This document shows positions 27,416 to 39,541 of a stretch of DNA of 64,000 nucleotides, piece after piece; within the stretch, counting starts at the first letter, position 1, and each line of letters opens with the position of its first letter. Source of the DNA: Gammaproteobacteria bacterium UBA5109 (lineage in GTDB: Bacteria; Pseudomonadota; Gammaproteobacteria; Pseudomonadales; Pseudohongiellaceae); NCBI GenBank assembly GCA_002414385.1, contig DHZH01000002.1, positions 186,001-250,000 on the forward strand, written 5' to 3'. Both the position numbers and the translations under genes were made by a program. The notes beneath the pieces are model-generated. The model saw nothing but the letters and a program-made list of their open reading frames with translations. It was not told where the DNA came from and made no database searches.

Positions 27416-28960
27416 TTACCAGGTTTGCGTCTCAACAAATTTATCCAGCGCTGCCTTGAAAGTATCAGCTGTCTCATCCGAATAATCGCCCGTGTCGTTG
27501 ATGGACTTCATCAGTTCGGCATGCTCACTGTTCATGTAAGACAAGAGGGCATCTTCAAAATCACCGATCTTGTTAATCTCAACTTCTTTCAGATAGCCTT
27601 CGTTGGCGGCATAAATCACTACGCCCATTTCAGCGACGGTTAAAGGCGAGTACTGGGCCTGCTTCATCAACTCGGTAACACGTTGACCATGTTCCAGCTG
27701 TGAGCGGGTAGCCTCATCAAGGTCAGAAGCAAACTGGGCGAAAGCTGCCAGTTCGCGATACTGCGCCAGTGCCAGGCGAATACCACCACCCAGCTTTTTG
27801 ATGATCTTGGTCTGTGCTGCACCACCAACTCGGGAAACCGAGATACCTGCGTTCATTGCCGGACGAATACCGGCATTAAACAACGAGGTCTCCAGAAAGA
27901 TCTGCCCGTCAGTAATGGAGATTACGTTGGTCGGGACGAAGGCTGAAACGTCACCAGCCTGGGTTTCAATAATCGGTAATGCCGTTAATGATCCGGTCTG
28001 GCCTTTCACTTCCCCATTGGTCAGTTTTTCCACATGTTCGGCATTTACCCGGGCGGCTCTTTCCAGCAGACGTGAATGCAGATAGAACACGTCACCTGGG
28101 TAAGCTTCACGGCCCGGAGGACGACGCAACAAGAGCGAAATCTGACGATAGGCCCAGGCCTGTTTGGTCAGGTCATCATAAATAATCAGGGCATCTTCAC
28201 CGCGGTCACGGTAATACTCACCCATCGTACAGCCCGAATAAGGCGCAATAAACTGCATGGAAGCAGGATCGGCAGCACCTGCAGCAACAACAATGGTGTG
28301 ATCCATGGCCCCATGCTCTTCCAGTTTTCGGACCACTGCCGCGATAGAAGACTGCTTCTGGCCTACGGCCACATAAATACATTTAACCCCGGTGCCTTTC
28401 TGGTTGATGATGGCATCAATAGCCACCGCGGTTTTACCCACCTGGCGGTCACCAATAATCAGCTCTCGCTGGCCTCGCCCGATTGGCACCATGGCATCAA
28501 TCGCTTTCAGACCGGTTTGTACCGGCTGGGATACGGACTGGCGGGCAATAACGCCAGGAGCAACTTTTTCTACGGCATCAGTCTGCTTGGCGTTAATCGG
28601 GCCTTTACCATCAATCGGGTTGCCCAGTGCATCCACCACGCGGCCTTCCAGTTCCGGGCCAATGGGAACTTCAAGAATTCGTTTGGTACAGCGACAGGTC
28701 TGACCTTCGGCCAGGCTTTGGTAGTCACCCAGGACTACGGCACCAACCGAGTCACGTTCCAGGTTGAGCGCCATGCCATAGACGCCGCCTTCAAACTCGA
28801 TCATCTCTCCGTACATCACGTCGGCAAGACCATGAATACGGATAATACCGTCAGACACGGATACGATAGTGCCTTCGTTTTGTGCCTGGGCACTAACGTC
28901 CAGCTTATCAATCCGCTGTTTGATAATTTCACTAATTTCTGAAGGATTCAGTTGCTGCAT
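27416..28960 (-). CDS. atpA: ATP synthase F1 alpha subunit
   Basis: This 514-residue non-catalytic nucleotide-binding subunit has the P-loop GDRQVGKTA near 170, [13 protein letters not shown], and the signature [17 protein letters not shown] near 365-380. The N terminus [17 protein letters not shown] is the segment that contacts the delta subunit. It follows atpH by 14 bp. Length and domain order are standard. Confidence 0.99.
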   Translation of the reverse strand: MQQLNPSEISEIIKQRIDKLDVSAQAQNEGTIVSVSDGIIRIHGLADVMYGEMIEFEGGVYGMALNLERDSVGAVVLGDYQSLAEGQTCRCTKRILEVPIGPELEGRVVDALGNPIDGKGPINAKQTDAVEKVAPGVIARQSVSQPVQTGLKAIDAMVPIGRGQRELIIGDRQVGKTAVAIDAIINQKGTGVKCIYVAVGQKQSSIAAVVRKLEEHGAMDHTIVVAAGAADPASMQFIAPYSGCTMGEYYRDRGEDALIIYDDLTKQAWAYRQISLLLRRPPGREAYPGDVFYLHSRLLERAARVNAEHVEKLTNGEVKGQTGSLTALPIIETQAGDVSAFVPTNVISITDGQIFLETSLFNAGIRPAMNAGISVSRVGGAAQTKIIKKLGGGIRLALAQYRELAAFAQFASDLDEATRSQLEHGQRVTELMKQAQYSPLTVAEMGVVIYAANEGYLKEVEINKIGDFEDALLSYMNSEHAELMKSINDTGDYSDETADTFKAALDKFVETQTW

Positions 28961-28974
28961 TCTTTTTTCCTCTA

Positions 28975-29511
28975 CTAGGATCCCATTGCTTCGGCGAGGC
29001 GGTGTAGCCTGCCGCGCACCGAGCCATCAATCACCAGATCACCGGCGCGAATAACCATACCGCCGATCAGATCCTTGTTGATCTCGCTGTGAATTTTTAC
29101 TTCCCGATTGAGTCTGTTCTTAATTGCCTGTGCCAGTTTCTTTTCCTGTTCATCAGCCAGCGGGAAAGCTGTGCTGATAGCAACATCAACGGTCTGTTCC
29201 TGCTCTGCCTTGAGTGCTTCAAATAACTCAAGGATCTGCGGCAACAGCGGCATACGCTTGTTTTCTGACAGGATACGTACAAAATTCTGTACCTTTGCGT
29301 TGATTTCCTCGCCACACAGGTCAATTACTATCTGTGCCTGTTGTTCACCTGTCAGAGAAGGTGAAGACAGGATGCCAGCCACGCTGGAGTGATTCACTAC
29401 CCTGGCCAGCAGATTCAGCATGGTTGACCAGTTCTGCAGCTCATTGCTTTCCGCAGCCGCTTCAAAAGCAGCTTTGGCATAGGGTCTTGCGAGGGTTGTA
29501 AGCTCTGCCAT
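28975..29511 (-). CDS. atpH: ATP synthase F1 delta subunit
   Basis: This 178-residue subunit links the peripheral stalk to the top of F1. The start [17 protein letters not shown] and the C-terminal [20 protein letters not shown] are family signatures. It lies 11 bp after atpF in the usual order. Confidence 0.97.
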   Translation of the reverse strand: MAELTTLARPYAKAAFEAAAESNELQNWSTMLNLLARVVNHSSVAGILSSPSLTGEQQAQIVIDLCGEEINAKVQNFVRILSENKRMPLLPQILELFEALKAEQEQTVDVAISTAFPLADEQEKKLAQAIKNRLNREVKIHSEINKDLIGGMVIRAGDLVIDGSVRGRLHRLAEAMGS

Positions 29512-29522
29512 TGGTCGCTTCC

Positions 29523-29993
29523 TTACAGGGACTCCGCCAGACTTTCAGTCAACCTGGCATGTGCCGCTTCATCAACTGATGCTTCCAGAATTTTCTCCGC
29601 GCCGCTGATAGCAATACCGGCAACCTGGGCCCGTAACTGCTCCTTGGCACGGTTCACTTCCTGTTCTATTTCAGCCTGAGCACCAGCGACCATGCGTTGA
29701 CCTTCTTCACGACCCTGTTCTTTGGCTTCTTCCACTATCTGGCTGGCTCGCTTGTTCGCCTGATCGATAATGCTTGCTGCCTGAGTCTTGGCTGCTTTCA
29801 ATTCCTCAGCAACCTTTTCTTTGGCATCTTCCAGGTCTTTGCTGGCTCTGTCAGCTGCTTCCAGGCCGTCGGCAATACGTTTTTGCCGCTCCGCCAGGGC
29901 CGCAGATAAAGGCGGCCATACATACTTCATGCAAAACCACACGAAAAATGCAAAAGCGATCGACTGACCGAGCAAAGTTGCATTAATGTTCAC
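29523..29993 (-). CDS. atpF: ATP synthase Fo subunit b
   Basis: This is the 156-residue peripheral stalk protein. One N-terminal membrane helix (about residues 5-27, with [19 protein letters not shown]) is followed by a long charged Ala/Glu/Lys/Gln-rich coiled coil to the C terminus. It dimerises and holds the F1 stator. Only one b-type gene is present, with no b' paralogue. Confidence 0.97.
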   Translation of the reverse strand: MNINATLLGQSIAFAFFVWFCMKYVWPPLSAALAERQKRIADGLEAADRASKDLEDAKEKVAEELKAAKTQAASIIDQANKRASQIVEEAKEQGREEGQRMVAGAQAEIEQEVNRAKEQLRAQVAGIAISGAEKILEASVDEAAHARLTESLAESL

Positions 29994-30037
29994 AGTGTTA
30001 CCTCTTGCGTTTAGCGTTTAATATCAGCGTTGTTCGA

Positions 30038-30310
<273 letters not shown>

Positions 30311-30353
30311 TTAAGGTCTTGCCTAGTGTTAAAAATTAGTCTTTAAGGTTGTA

Positions 30354-31220
<867 letters not shown>

Positions 31221-31224
31221 TCAG

Positions 31225-31635
31225 TTATACGGATTTTAAGCCCATTTTCGCGGTAGCTATCAACCCAGCAACAAGTGTAACAATAAAACTCACAATCACT
31301 GCCAACTCATTCAGGGGCCTGATACCTGCAAATACCAGGGCAAACAATACTGCCGTGATAATCAGTTTACCGGTTTCTCCCGCATAAATTGATTTCACAA
31401 TCAGCGGCATTTGCCGGGCCCCGCGGTATCGAAAAACTTTCAGGGCAAAATACGCATTTGGTATCGTGCTGATCATGCCCCCGAGTAACACTGAATACGC
31501 CGTCACTGTATCCATCAGCGCAAAAGTACTCAGTGCCGCTATTACAGTGACAAGAAACTGAGTAACAATAACCTTGTAAATCGGAGGAGCTTTTAGGTTG
31601 CCTACAGCGCGTGTAGGCGCATCAGATTTGCTCAT
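31225..31635 (-). CDS. atpI: ATP synthase assembly protein AtpI
   Basis: This 136-residue protein has four predicted membrane helices and a charged N terminus. It matches the AtpI family, with GGMISTIPNAYFALKVFRYRGA in the middle. AtpI helps assemble the c ring and is the normal first gene of gammaproteobacterial atp operons. It lies downstream of a strong promoter and 31 bp before atpB. Confidence 0.93.
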   Translation of the reverse strand: MSKSDAPTRAVGNLKAPPIYKVIVTQFLVTVIAALSTFALMDTVTAYSVLLGGMISTIPNAYFALKVFRYRGARQMPLIVKSIYAGETGKLIITAVLFALVFAGIRPLNELAVIVSFIVTLVAGLIATAKMGLKSV

Positions 31636-31673
31636 CCAGGCGTATAATACTTCGGTGCTTTTCGACGCTGCGA

Positions 31674-31702
31674 ATTATAAAGATTTTAACGCTGTGAGGC
31701 AA
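31674..31702 (-). promoter_or_regulatory. Sigma70 promoter of the atp operon
   Basis: On the minus strand, TTGCCT (31697-31702) and TATAAT (31674-31679) are separated by exactly 17 bp. The predicted start is about 30-35 bases before the atpI ATG. The -35 box lies just beyond the parB stop codon, so parAB and atp are packed tightly but can be transcribed independently. Confidence 0.8.
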
Positions 31703-31714
31703 TGACCAATGGCC

Positions 31715-32629
31715 TTACTTTATATGATTCAGTATGCCATCCAGCTGATCAAGGGAGCCATACTTGACCACCACTTTTCCCTTGCCTTTGGCGCTATGCT
31801 GAATCAGCACTTCCGTGCCCAGGGTATCAGACAAACTATCCTGTAACTGGCGAATATCCGGGTCAAGGGCCTGTGACTTGCTTTTCCCGCTGCCTGAGGG
31901 CTGGTTATGCAGACGCCGCACCAGGTTTTCCGTCTGCCGCACTGACATCCCCTTGCCGATCACTGTTTTGGCTGCATCCGACTGCTGTTGACCGTTCAGT
32001 GCAAGCAAGGCCCTGGCATGCCCCATTTCCAGATCACCGTGTTCGAGGGAGGTTCTGACATCCGGATTCAGGCTCATCAGACGAATCAGATTGGTGACTG
32101 TGGTTCTGGATTTCCCCACGGCATCGGCCACTTCCTGCTGAGTCAGTTCAAACTCATCCTGCAGTCGTTTCAGCGCCATGGCCTCTTCTATCGGGTTCAG
32201 GTCTTCGCGCTGGATATTTTCAATCAGAGCCATGGCAATGGCGGCTTCATCCGGCACATCCTTGACAATAACCGGGATGGTATCCAGCCCTGCCATCTGG
32301 GAAGCCCGCCAGCGGCGCTCGCCGGCGATAATTTCATACTGTTTGTCAGCAATCGGCCTGACAATAATGGGCTGCATCAGGCCCTGGGCCTTGATTGAGG
32401 CAGCGAGATCTTCCAGGGCTTCTGGTCGCATATCCAGACGCGGTTGATAACGCCCGGCCTTAATAAACTCGATTGGCAGTTTCAGCAGATCGCCGCTGTT
32501 TTCCTGTGGAACTGAAGCGCCTTTTTCTGAATCGTTTCCGGATTTTTGCGGCTGCGTTGTGGTTGACCTGTTATCTGTCCCCAGCAAAGCGTCCAGGCCT
32601 CTTCCGAGACCGCGTTTTTTTAAAGCCAT
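31715..32629 (-). CDS. parB: Chromosome partitioning protein ParB
   Basis: The 304-residue protein has the N-terminal KRGLGRGLDALLG tag, the CTPase/ParB box ERRWRASQMAG, a central helix-turn-helix (TQQEVADAVGKSRTTVTNLIRL), and a C-terminal dimerisation domain. ParB loads at parS palindromes and spreads as a CTP-dependent clamp. Two perfect parS sites in recF, about 11-12 kb away in this window, are its predicted targets. It follows parA by 10 bp. Confidence 0.97.
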   Translation of the reverse strand: MALKKRGLGRGLDALLGTDNRSTTTQPQKSGNDSEKGASVPQENSGDLLKLPIEFIKAGRYQPRLDMRPEALEDLAASIKAQGLMQPIIVRPIADKQYEIIAGERRWRASQMAGLDTIPVIVKDVPDEAAIAMALIENIQREDLNPIEEAMALKRLQDEFELTQQEVADAVGKSRTTVTNLIRLMSLNPDVRTSLEHGDLEMGHARALLALNGQQQSDAAKTVIGKGMSVRQTENLVRRLHNQPSGSGKSKSQALDPDIRQLQDSLSDTLGTEVLIQHSAKGKGKVVVKYGSLDQLDGILNHIK

Positions 32630-32639
32630 TTTTTGCTAC

Positions 32640-33446
32640 TCATGTTGCCCCGGACTGCTCCGGGGCTTGCCGTTCTTTATGCTGATCGTTCTTGCGCAGA
32701 ATTTCTCCTGCCAGTGCTATGTAAGCCAGAGCGCCCCTGGAGCTTTTATCGTAGGCCATTACCGGCAGCCCGTAACTTGGGGCTTCTGCCAGGCGAATAT
32801 TGCGAGGAATCACGGTGCGATAAACCTTGCTGCCGAAATAGTCTTTCAGTTGTTGTGAAACATCAAGTGTAAGGCGATTTCTCGGGTCATACATTGTACG
32901 AAGTATACCTTCAATTTCCAGGCGTGGATTAAGTTTGTCGGCAATTGCCCGAATTGTCTGATTCAGGGCACTAAGCCCTTCCAGCGCATAATATTCACAT
33001 TGCATGGGAATCAGTACGCTGTCCGCAGCCACCAGCGCATTAACCGTAAGCATGTTCAGGGAGGGAGGGCAGTCAATAAGAATGAAGTCAAACTCCATAC
33101 TGTATCTGGCAAAAACCTGTTTCAGGGTATTTTCCCGGGTATCGGAATCAAGCAGAAAAACTTCTGCTGCTGTCAGGTCAGCATTGGCCGGCAACACTTC
33201 ATAACCTGCATCCTCGGCAAAAGTAACTACCTCGGAAAAATCTGCTTCGCCAGTCAGTAAATCGTAAATGGAACACTCCAGTTCCGATTTTTCTATGCCG
33301 CTGCCCATTGTGGCATTGCCCTGGGGATCAAGATCAACCAGCAGGACCTGCCTGCCGGCACGGGCCAGAGATGCGGCCAGATTGACGGTAGTGGTGGTTT
33401 TACCAACGCCGCCTTTCTGATTGGCTACTGCAATAATTCTTGTCAT
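32640..33446 (-). CDS. parA: Chromosome partitioning ATPase ParA
   Basis: This 268-residue Walker-type ATPase has the deviant P-loop KGGVGKTTT at residues 11-19, the switch region LVDLDPQGNATMGSG, and IDCPPSLNMLTVNAL. It forms DNA-bound gradients that move ParB-parS complexes. It sits between rsmG and parB, the usual order near the origin. Confidence 0.97.
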   Translation of the reverse strand: MTRIIAVANQKGGVGKTTTTVNLAASLARAGRQVLLVDLDPQGNATMGSGIEKSELECSIYDLLTGEADFSEVVTFAEDAGYEVLPANADLTAAEVFLLDSDTRENTLKQVFARYSMEFDFILIDCPPSLNMLTVNALVAADSVLIPMQCEYYALEGLSALNQTIRAIADKLNPRLEIEGILRTMYDPRNRLTLDVSQQLKDYFGSKVYRTVIPRNIRLAEAPSYGLPVMAYDKSSRGALAYIALAGEILRKNDQHKERQAPEQSGAT

Positions 33447-33459
33447 CAGTTAAACAGGG

Positions 33460-34110
33460 TCACTTTCTTGTAAACTCCAGTAAATGCCGCTCGCCTGGTT
33501 CCCCGGGTATCTTCAGTGCATGGCTCCCATGCAAGATAAAATCCTCTGGTAACTCATGCATTTCTGCCTCGGGAAACTGGCCTTTCATGGCAAGAATTCT
33601 GCCCCCGGGTGCAAGCAGGTGTCTGGTCTTTTCAATAAACTGCTGCAATGAGGAAAAAGCCCGGCTGACGACAATATCAAATGGCTCTTTACTTTGATAG
33701 TTTTCCGCTCGCTCCTGTATCTGTTCTGTATTACCGATTTGCAGTAAAGCACAGGTCTGAAATAAAAAGCGTATTTTTTTCCCGTTACTGTCGAGCAGAG
33801 TGAAATTTTTATCCTCACAACATATGGCAAGTGGTATGCCAGGAAGCCCGGCTCCGGTACCGACATCAAGAATACGCTGGCCTTGAATAAAAGGGAGAAT
33901 ACTGAGGCTGTCCAGCAAATGCAGCTTCACCATGCTACTTGCTTCACTGATACCCGAAAGGTTATACGCCTGATTCCATTTTTCCAGCTGTTGCAGAAAG
34001 TCCAGCATCAAGCCTTGCTGATTTTCACCAATAGTGAGTTTCAGCTCACTGATTCCTGCCCTCAGCTGGGCAGACAGGCTGGCACGATCGGAACGGGAAG
34101 CAGACTGCAT
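33460..34110 (-). CDS. rsmG: 16S rRNA (guanine527-N7)-methyltransferase RsmG
   Basis: This 216-residue SAM-dependent methyltransferase has motif I DVGTGAGLPGIPLAI, the NLSGI segment before it, and VVSRAFSSL. It methylates G527 of 16S rRNA in the 530 loop. Its ATG overlaps the mnmG stop (TGATG), so translation is coupled to mnmG, as in many gidAB pairs. Confidence 0.96.
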   Translation of the reverse strand: MQSASRSDRASLSAQLRAGISELKLTIGENQQGLMLDFLQQLEKWNQAYNLSGISEASSMVKLHLLDSLSILPFIQGQRILDVGTGAGLPGIPLAICCEDKNFTLLDSNGKKIRFLFQTCALLQIGNTEQIQERAENYQSKEPFDIVVSRAFSSLQQFIEKTRHLLAPGGRILAMKGQFPEAEMHELPEDFILHGSHALKIPGEPGERHLLEFTRK

Positions 34111-36029
34111 CAGGCTGTCTGACTTTCCTGTTGAGTCCGCGAAGATGCTTTTCCCGAGTGATATTTTTTCAGGTATATCAGCAAGAGGGAAATGGCAGCC
34201 GGTGTCACCCCGGGTATTCTGGAAACTTTGCCGATGCTCTCCGGCCTGGCCTGGGAAAGTTTTTGTTTCAGTTCATTGGATAAGCCTGAAATCCCGGAAT
34301 AATCAAAGTTTTCCGGCATAAGGGTCTCTTCCAGGGTCTTCAGTTTTTCAATTTCACCCCGTTGCCTTTCAATATAGCCCTGGTATTTCACCTTGATTTC
34401 AACCTGTTCACTCACTGCCTGATCCGGCTCTCTTTCCAGCAATCCGTTTTGCAGGCAGGCCTGATTCAGGGCTACAACTGATACGCCGGGACGGGCCAGG
34501 ATTTCGGCCAGCCGGTATTCATGACTGAGAGGCTTTTCAAGCAAGGGATTTATTAATTCGGACAAAGCTGAATCAGGCTGAATCCAGGTTTGCTGATAGC
34601 GTATTTCTTCCTGCTCTATGGCCTCGCGCTTGGTATTAAAGGCCTCCCAGCGCTCATCATCCACCAGGCCAAGTTTTCGGCCTGCTTCAGTAAGACGCAA
34701 ATCAGCATTATCCTGTCGCAGCATCAGACGGTATTCCGCCCGGCTGGTAAACATACGGTAGGGTTCCTGAGTGCCCTGGGTAATCAGGTCATCTACCAGC
34801 ACACCAAGATATGCCTGATCCCTGCCCGGACTCCAGTATTCCTTATTCTGCACAGCCAGAGCTGCATTAATACCTGCCAGCAAACCCTGAGCGCCAGCTT
34901 CTTCATAACCGGTTGTGCCATTGATCTGCCCGGCAAAATACAGGCCTTCAATAAACCGGGTTTCCAGTGAATATTTTAAATCCCGTGGATCAAAATAATC
35001 ATATTCAATGGCATAACCCGGACGAATAATATGGGCTTTTTCAAATCCCCTGATACTGGCGATCAATTCCTTTTGCACGTCAAAAGGCAGACTCGTGGAA
35101 ATACCATTGGGATACAGCTCATGGGTGTTCAGGCCTTCCGGTTCAACAAAAATCTGGTGACTGTTGCGATCGGCAAAACGTACAACCTTGTCCTCTATTG
35201 ACGGGCAGTAACGCGGCCCTACCCCTTCAATTTCTCCGCTGTACATGGGTGAGTATTGCAGACCACCTCGAATAATTTCATGGCTGCGCTCATTGGTAGC
35301 GGTGATATAACAGCTGATCTGCTGTGGGTGCTGTTCGGCAGCCCCCAGGTAAGACATGACTGGCAGTGGTTGATCCCCTGGCTGTTCCAGCATCACTGAA
35401 AAATCCACACTGCGGGCATCTATTCTGGGTGGGGTTCCGGTTTTCAGCCTGCCGACCCGAAAGGGCAATTCCCGCAGGCGATCTGCCAGTGCGATTGCCG
35501 GGGCATCACCGGCACGGCCGCCAGCATAATTTTGTTGGCCAATATGAATTTTACCGCCCAGAAAGGTCCCTGTAGTCAGCACCACCCGTGGCGCATACAG
35601 CCGCTGGCCCATCTGGGTCACCACTCCGCGAACCTGTTCTCCCTCAATAATCAGGTCATCAATGGCCTGCTGGAAAATCTGCAGATTGGGCTGATTTTCC
35701 AGTATTTTACGGATCGCCGCCTTGTACAGAACTCTGTCCGCCTGGGCGCGGGTTGCACGAACTGCCGGGCCCTTACTGGCATTCAGGGTACGAAACTGAA
35801 TACCTGCAAGATCAGTTGCACGAGCCATGGCGCCACCGAGAGCATCAACTTCCTTTACCAGATGGGTTTTCCCGATACCACCTATGGCTGGATTACAGGA
35901 CATCTGCCCGAGGGTTTCGATGTTATGGCTTACCAGCAGGGTTGAGACGCCCATACGCGCAGCAGCCAGCGCAGCTTCTGTACCTGCGTGACCTCCTCCG
36001 ACAACTATGACATCAAACCTGTCTTGCAT
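34110..36029 (-). CDS. mnmG: tRNA uridine-5-carboxymethylaminomethyl modification enzyme MnmG
   Basis: This 639-residue FAD protein starts with the dinucleotide-binding [17 protein letters not shown], has [22 protein letters not shown], and the C-terminal helical domain with YQGYIERQ. Together with MnmE it modifies the wobble uridine of several tRNAs. The two partner genes are separated by a 416-bp AT-rich gap with DnaA boxes. The gene is the start of the mnmG-rsmG-parA-parB run. Confidence 0.98.
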   Translation of the reverse strand: MQDRFDVIVVGGGHAGTEAALAAARMGVSTLLVSHNIETLGQMSCNPAIGGIGKTHLVKEVDALGGAMARATDLAGIQFRTLNASKGPAVRATRAQADRVLYKAAIRKILENQPNLQIFQQAIDDLIIEGEQVRGVVTQMGQRLYAPRVVLTTGTFLGGKIHIGQQNYAGGRAGDAPAIALADRLRELPFRVGRLKTGTPPRIDARSVDFSVMLEQPGDQPLPVMSYLGAAEQHPQQISCYITATNERSHEIIRGGLQYSPMYSGEIEGVGPRYCPSIEDKVVRFADRNSHQIFVEPEGLNTHELYPNGISTSLPFDVQKELIASIRGFEKAHIIRPGYAIEYDYFDPRDLKYSLETRFIEGLYFAGQINGTTGYEEAGAQGLLAGINAALAVQNKEYWSPGRDQAYLGVLVDDLITQGTQEPYRMFTSRAEYRLMLRQDNADLRLTEAGRKLGLVDDERWEAFNTKREAIEQEEIRYQQTWIQPDSALSELINPLLEKPLSHEYRLAEILARPGVSVVALNQACLQNGLLEREPDQAVSEQVEIKVKYQGYIERQRGEIEKLKTLEETLMPENFDYSGISGLSNELKQKLSQARPESIGKVSRIPGVTPAAISLLLIYLKKYHSGKASSRTQQESQTA

Positions 36030-36445
36030 AACTGATTTCTCTTGATCTTCCTGCTGACGCTGCAGGTCCTGGTTATTTCCTTGATATTTGAAAGGGCCGC
36101 CAAGTATACGGTTTTATTAGAAAATTTATAGAGCTTATTATTTAAATTATAAAGTAGTTATATATATAGAAAGTATTATTATTCTAATGTTATTACTACT
36201 ATTAGCGCGCCAAAAACTGTGGACAAAGCGCTTTTCCGGCCAAATTTCAATTGCTTGGCAATATATAACTTTGTGAGAAAGCTGAGGTTTTCCTGCCCGT
36301 TATCTATGTATTGCCTGTATTTCCGCTGTGGATGAAAACAGGGCTTACCAGGCAAACTGGTTTTGTTCAGAAACTATCTACAAAGTAATACAGTCAGGAA
36401 GAGACTTTATACACAAACTGTACCGCTGTAGCTTTTGCCTGCTCA
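36030..36445. other. AT-rich mnmG-mnmE gap with DnaA boxes (origin-like region)
   Basis: No gene is visible in these 416 bp. A very AT-rich tract runs from about 36105 to 36205. DnaA-box-like 9-mers follow: TGTGGACAA (36218-36226, one mismatch), TGTGGATGA (36327-36335, one mismatch) and TTATACACA (36407-36415, perfect TTATNCACA). An AT tract beside several boxes is the layout of a replication origin next to gidA/mnmG, as in Escherichia coli. The mnmG promoter must also be here. Whether this or the rpmH-dnaA gap is the working oriC is undecided. Confidence 0.5.
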
Positions 36446-37828
36446 TTATTTTCCTATACAAAAGGAAGAAAAGATTTCACCGAGCAGGTCATCTGTGGAA
36501 AATTCACCGGTTATTTCAGACAGGGCTTGCTGTGCCTCCCGCAGATCCTCAGCTAGCAGTTCACCGGCATTGTGCTGAGTCAACTGTGTATAGGCTGTTA
36601 GCAAAGAAAGTTCCGCCCGTTGCAGAGCATCAAGGTGCCGGCGCCGGGCAATAAAGCCCCCTTCTTCTTTATTGGTGATGCCAGCGACTTTTTTAAGGTG
36701 CTCAGTTAGTAAATCAAAACCATTTTTTTGCAAAGCGGAGAGCTGAATGCAGTGCAGGCCCAGTGACTCATCAAAATAACTGCGTGGCTGCTCATCGCAA
36801 AGATCGATTTTATTCCTGAGCAAGGTGACTTTCGCTTCCAGCTCAAGCGTACTTTTTAACTGAGGCCAGAAGACGGCAGATTTAATGTCCTGCTGCAATG
36901 AAGCATCCACCAGCAGAAGTATGTGATCGGCCTGGGAGATTTCATGCCAGGCCCGTTTTATTCCTTCCTGCTCAACCAGGTCTTCACTTTCCCTGAGGCC
37001 GGCAGTATCCACAACATGAACTGGCAAACCATCCAGGTTAATCAACTCCCGCAGCGTGTCGCGCGTGGTACCTGCTATATCTGTGACGATTGCACTTGAT
37101 TGACCACTAAGCAGGTTGAGCAGACTTGATTTTCCGACATTGGGTTCACCGATAATCACAATTGACAGGCCTTCTCTTAACACGCGACCACTTTTTGCCT
37201 GCTGTAAAATTTCTGACAGTTTTTTCTGCAGGGCAGAAAGTTTCTGCTTAACTTCACCGGATTGCAGAAAATCAATTTCTTCTTCGGGAAAATCTATGGC
37301 CGCTTCAACAAATACTCTTAATTCGATGATTGCGGCCAGTAGCTGGTTTATAAGCCTGGAAAATTCTCCCTGCAAAGAACGTAACGCATATCGCGAAGCT
37401 TCAAGCGTGTGGCTTTCTATCAGATCGGCTATGGCTTCAGCCTGGGTCAGGTCAATTTTGTTATTAAGAAAGGCGCGTTCGGAAAACTCTCCTGGACGGG
37501 CAAGACGTGCTCCTGAATCAAGAGCAGCCTGTTGTAGACGATCAAGAATTACCGGACCACCATGAGCCTGTAATTCCAGTATGTCTTCTCCGGTAAAGGA
37601 AGCAGGTCCCGGAAAAAAAAGACAGATACCCTGATCAATTACTTCTCCCTCATTGTTCCTGAAAGAACAGAACTGGGCATATCTGGGGGGAGGGAGAGAC
37701 CCGGTGATTGATTCGGCAATTGATTTAACCAGGGAGCCTGAGATTCTGATGATGCCGACTCCGCCAATTCCTTTAGGAGTCGCAATGGCACAGATGGTAT
37801 CTGGATTAACTGGAGCAGACTGAGACAT
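36446..37828 (-). CDS. mnmE: tRNA modification GTPase MnmE
   Basis: This 460-residue protein has an N-terminal tetrahydrofolate-binding domain (TICAIATPKGIGGVGIIRISG), an inserted G domain with P-loop GEPNVGKSSLLN near 222 and DTAGLRE, and the invariant C-terminal CIGK. It acts with MnmG on U34 of tRNAs. It follows yidC by 15 bp in the rpmH-rnpA-yidD-yidC-mnmE string. Confidence 0.98.
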   Translation of the reverse strand: MSQSAPVNPDTICAIATPKGIGGVGIIRISGSLVKSIAESITGSLPPPRYAQFCSFRNNEGEVIDQGICLFFPGPASFTGEDILELQAHGGPVILDRLQQAALDSGARLARPGEFSERAFLNNKIDLTQAEAIADLIESHTLEASRYALRSLQGEFSRLINQLLAAIIELRVFVEAAIDFPEEEIDFLQSGEVKQKLSALQKKLSEILQQAKSGRVLREGLSIVIIGEPNVGKSSLLNLLSGQSSAIVTDIAGTTRDTLRELINLDGLPVHVVDTAGLRESEDLVEQEGIKRAWHEISQADHILLLVDASLQQDIKSAVFWPQLKSTLELEAKVTLLRNKIDLCDEQPRSYFDESLGLHCIQLSALQKNGFDLLTEHLKKVAGITNKEEGGFIARRRHLDALQRAELSLLTAYTQLTQHNAGELLAEDLREAQQALSEITGEFSTDDLLGEIFSSFCIGK

Positions 37829-37843
37829 GATAGGGCATGCCTG

Positions 37844-39535
37844 TTAAGCAGTTTTGTTTTCGTAGGATTTGTTTACACTGCGAATGATGTACCACTGCTG
37901 AATAATATTAAAGACATTGCTGACCAGCCAGTATAAAACCAAACCGGCAGGGAACCAGAGGAAAAATACTGTAAAAATTACCGGCATAAATTTCATGATT
38001 TTGGCCTGCATCGGATCAGCAGTTGTAATGGGCGTCATTAATTGCGATATAAACATGGAAGCCCCCATGATAAGCGGCAGTATGAAAAACGGATCCATTG
38101 CAGACAAATCATCATACCAGAACACAAAAGACGCCTGACGTAATTCAACACTTTCCATTAACACCCAGTAAATTCCGATTAAAACCGGCATCTGCAAAAG
38201 CATGGGTAAACAGCCACCAAAAGGATTTACTTTCTCCTTTTTCCATAAATCCATCTGTGCCTGCATCAATTTTTGTTTGTCATCACCATAACGGTCCCGC
38301 AGCTGTGTAATTTTAGGTGCCAGGCGTCTCATTTTAGCCATAGAGCGATAACTTTTGGCGGATAAAGGCATAAACAGGACCTTGATAATGATGGTCATGC
38401 CGATGATTGACCAGCCATAGTTACCCAGGAAGTTATTAACTACAGTCAAGAGCCAGAATATTGGCGAAGCGACAAACCAGAGAAAACCATAATCAATAGT
38501 CAGGTCCAGGTTTTCGGAAATTTCAGCAAGGCGATACTGATCTTTAGGACCAGCCCAGAATCCAGCCTCAATGCTTTGACTGGATTGAGCGGGGACAGTA
38601 ATTGAGGGACTGACGAAGCCCATAATATATTCACCGGCACTGTTTTTGCGGGTGGTATAGGTGTGGGTAATATTATTTTCAGGAATCCAGCTACCAAGAA
38701 AATAGTGTTGGGAAAATCCGATCCAGCCACCTTCAACGATATCGGTTGTTCCACCATCATCGATATCATCAAATTCGACTTTCTTATAAGGGTCGTCTGG
38801 TGTGGTCAGTGTTGCACCAAGGAAGCTGCGCATACCGAAACCATCAAGATTGCTTGGATCTGGAGAAGCGTCACGCTTGACCTGTCCAAAAAGGTTGGCT
38901 CGCCAGGCTGAATCAGACTGGTTGTCAATCAGGTACTGGACATCTATCAGATAATCATCAGCGGTAAAGGTAAAGCGCTTGGTGATCTCAACCCCGTTGG
39001 GATCGGTGTAAAACAGATCAACACTTAGCTCACCAGTTTCAAGAGAGTAGTTGTTTTGCCGGGATTGATATACCGGCCGGCCATTTTCACTGGCATCCGG
39101 CCCGTTAGTGCCGATCAAACCACTTTGTGAAACATAGACCAGATTACTGTTGTTGCTTAACAGCACAAAGGGGTCATCAGGAGTTTCCAGGCTGGTAGGG
39201 TATTGTGGCAATGCAAGCCGGACGATATCTCCGCCCCTTGGGTCAATCAGAACCTCATGTACAGGTGTGCTTACTGAAATCAGGGAAAGATTTTGCGTGA
39301 GTGGTGCTGCTGCCGGTTCACTACCGGCATCCTGAACCTGTGGCAGATCTTCGGACGCCCCCTGGTTTACCGTACTGGTGCTGGGAAGATCCAGATCGGC
39401 CTGTGGGATAATCTGCTCAACAGGCTGGGCTGATTGTGATTGTGTTTGTGTTGGGTAATCTTCGTTCCAGGCCAGCAGCATTAAATAAGAAACAATAGCC
39501 AGACCAAAGATGAGCGCGTTACGAGTATGATCCAT
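37844..39535 (-). CDS. yidC: Membrane protein insertase YidC
   Basis: This 563-residue insertase has an N-terminal membrane helix (about 7-24), a large periplasmic beta domain (about 60-345) and five C-terminal helices holding YGWSIIGMTIIIKVLFMPL with the groove Arg just after, and FPAGLVLYWLVSNVFNIIQQ at the end. It inserts proteins such as the Fo c subunit encoded nearby. It lies six bases after yidD. Confidence 0.98.
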   Translation of the reverse strand: MDHTRNALIFGLAIVSYLMLLAWNEDYPTQTQSQSAQPVEQIIPQADLDLPSTSTVNQGASEDLPQVQDAGSEPAAAPLTQNLSLISVSTPVHEVLIDPRGGDIVRLALPQYPTSLETPDDPFVLLSNNSNLVYVSQSGLIGTNGPDASENGRPVYQSRQNNYSLETGELSVDLFYTDPNGVEITKRFTFTADDYLIDVQYLIDNQSDSAWRANLFGQVKRDASPDPSNLDGFGMRSFLGATLTTPDDPYKKVEFDDIDDGGTTDIVEGGWIGFSQHYFLGSWIPENNITHTYTTRKNSAGEYIMGFVSPSITVPAQSSQSIEAGFWAGPKDQYRLAEISENLDLTIDYGFLWFVASPIFWLLTVVNNFLGNYGWSIIGMTIIIKVLFMPLSAKSYRSMAKMRRLAPKITQLRDRYGDDKQKLMQAQMDLWKKEKVNPFGGCLPMLLQMPVLIGIYWVLMESVELRQASFVFWYDDLSAMDPFFILPLIMGASMFISQLMTPITTADPMQAKIMKFMPVIFTVFFLWFPAGLVLYWLVSNVFNIIQQWYIIRSVNKSYENKTA

Positions 39536-39541
39536 GGAAAA

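Noticed and set aside
28076..28942. 288-residue open frame antisense to atpA
   Set aside because: It lies fully inside a highly conserved gene in the opposite direction, has no recognisable domain and reflects codon bias of atpA.
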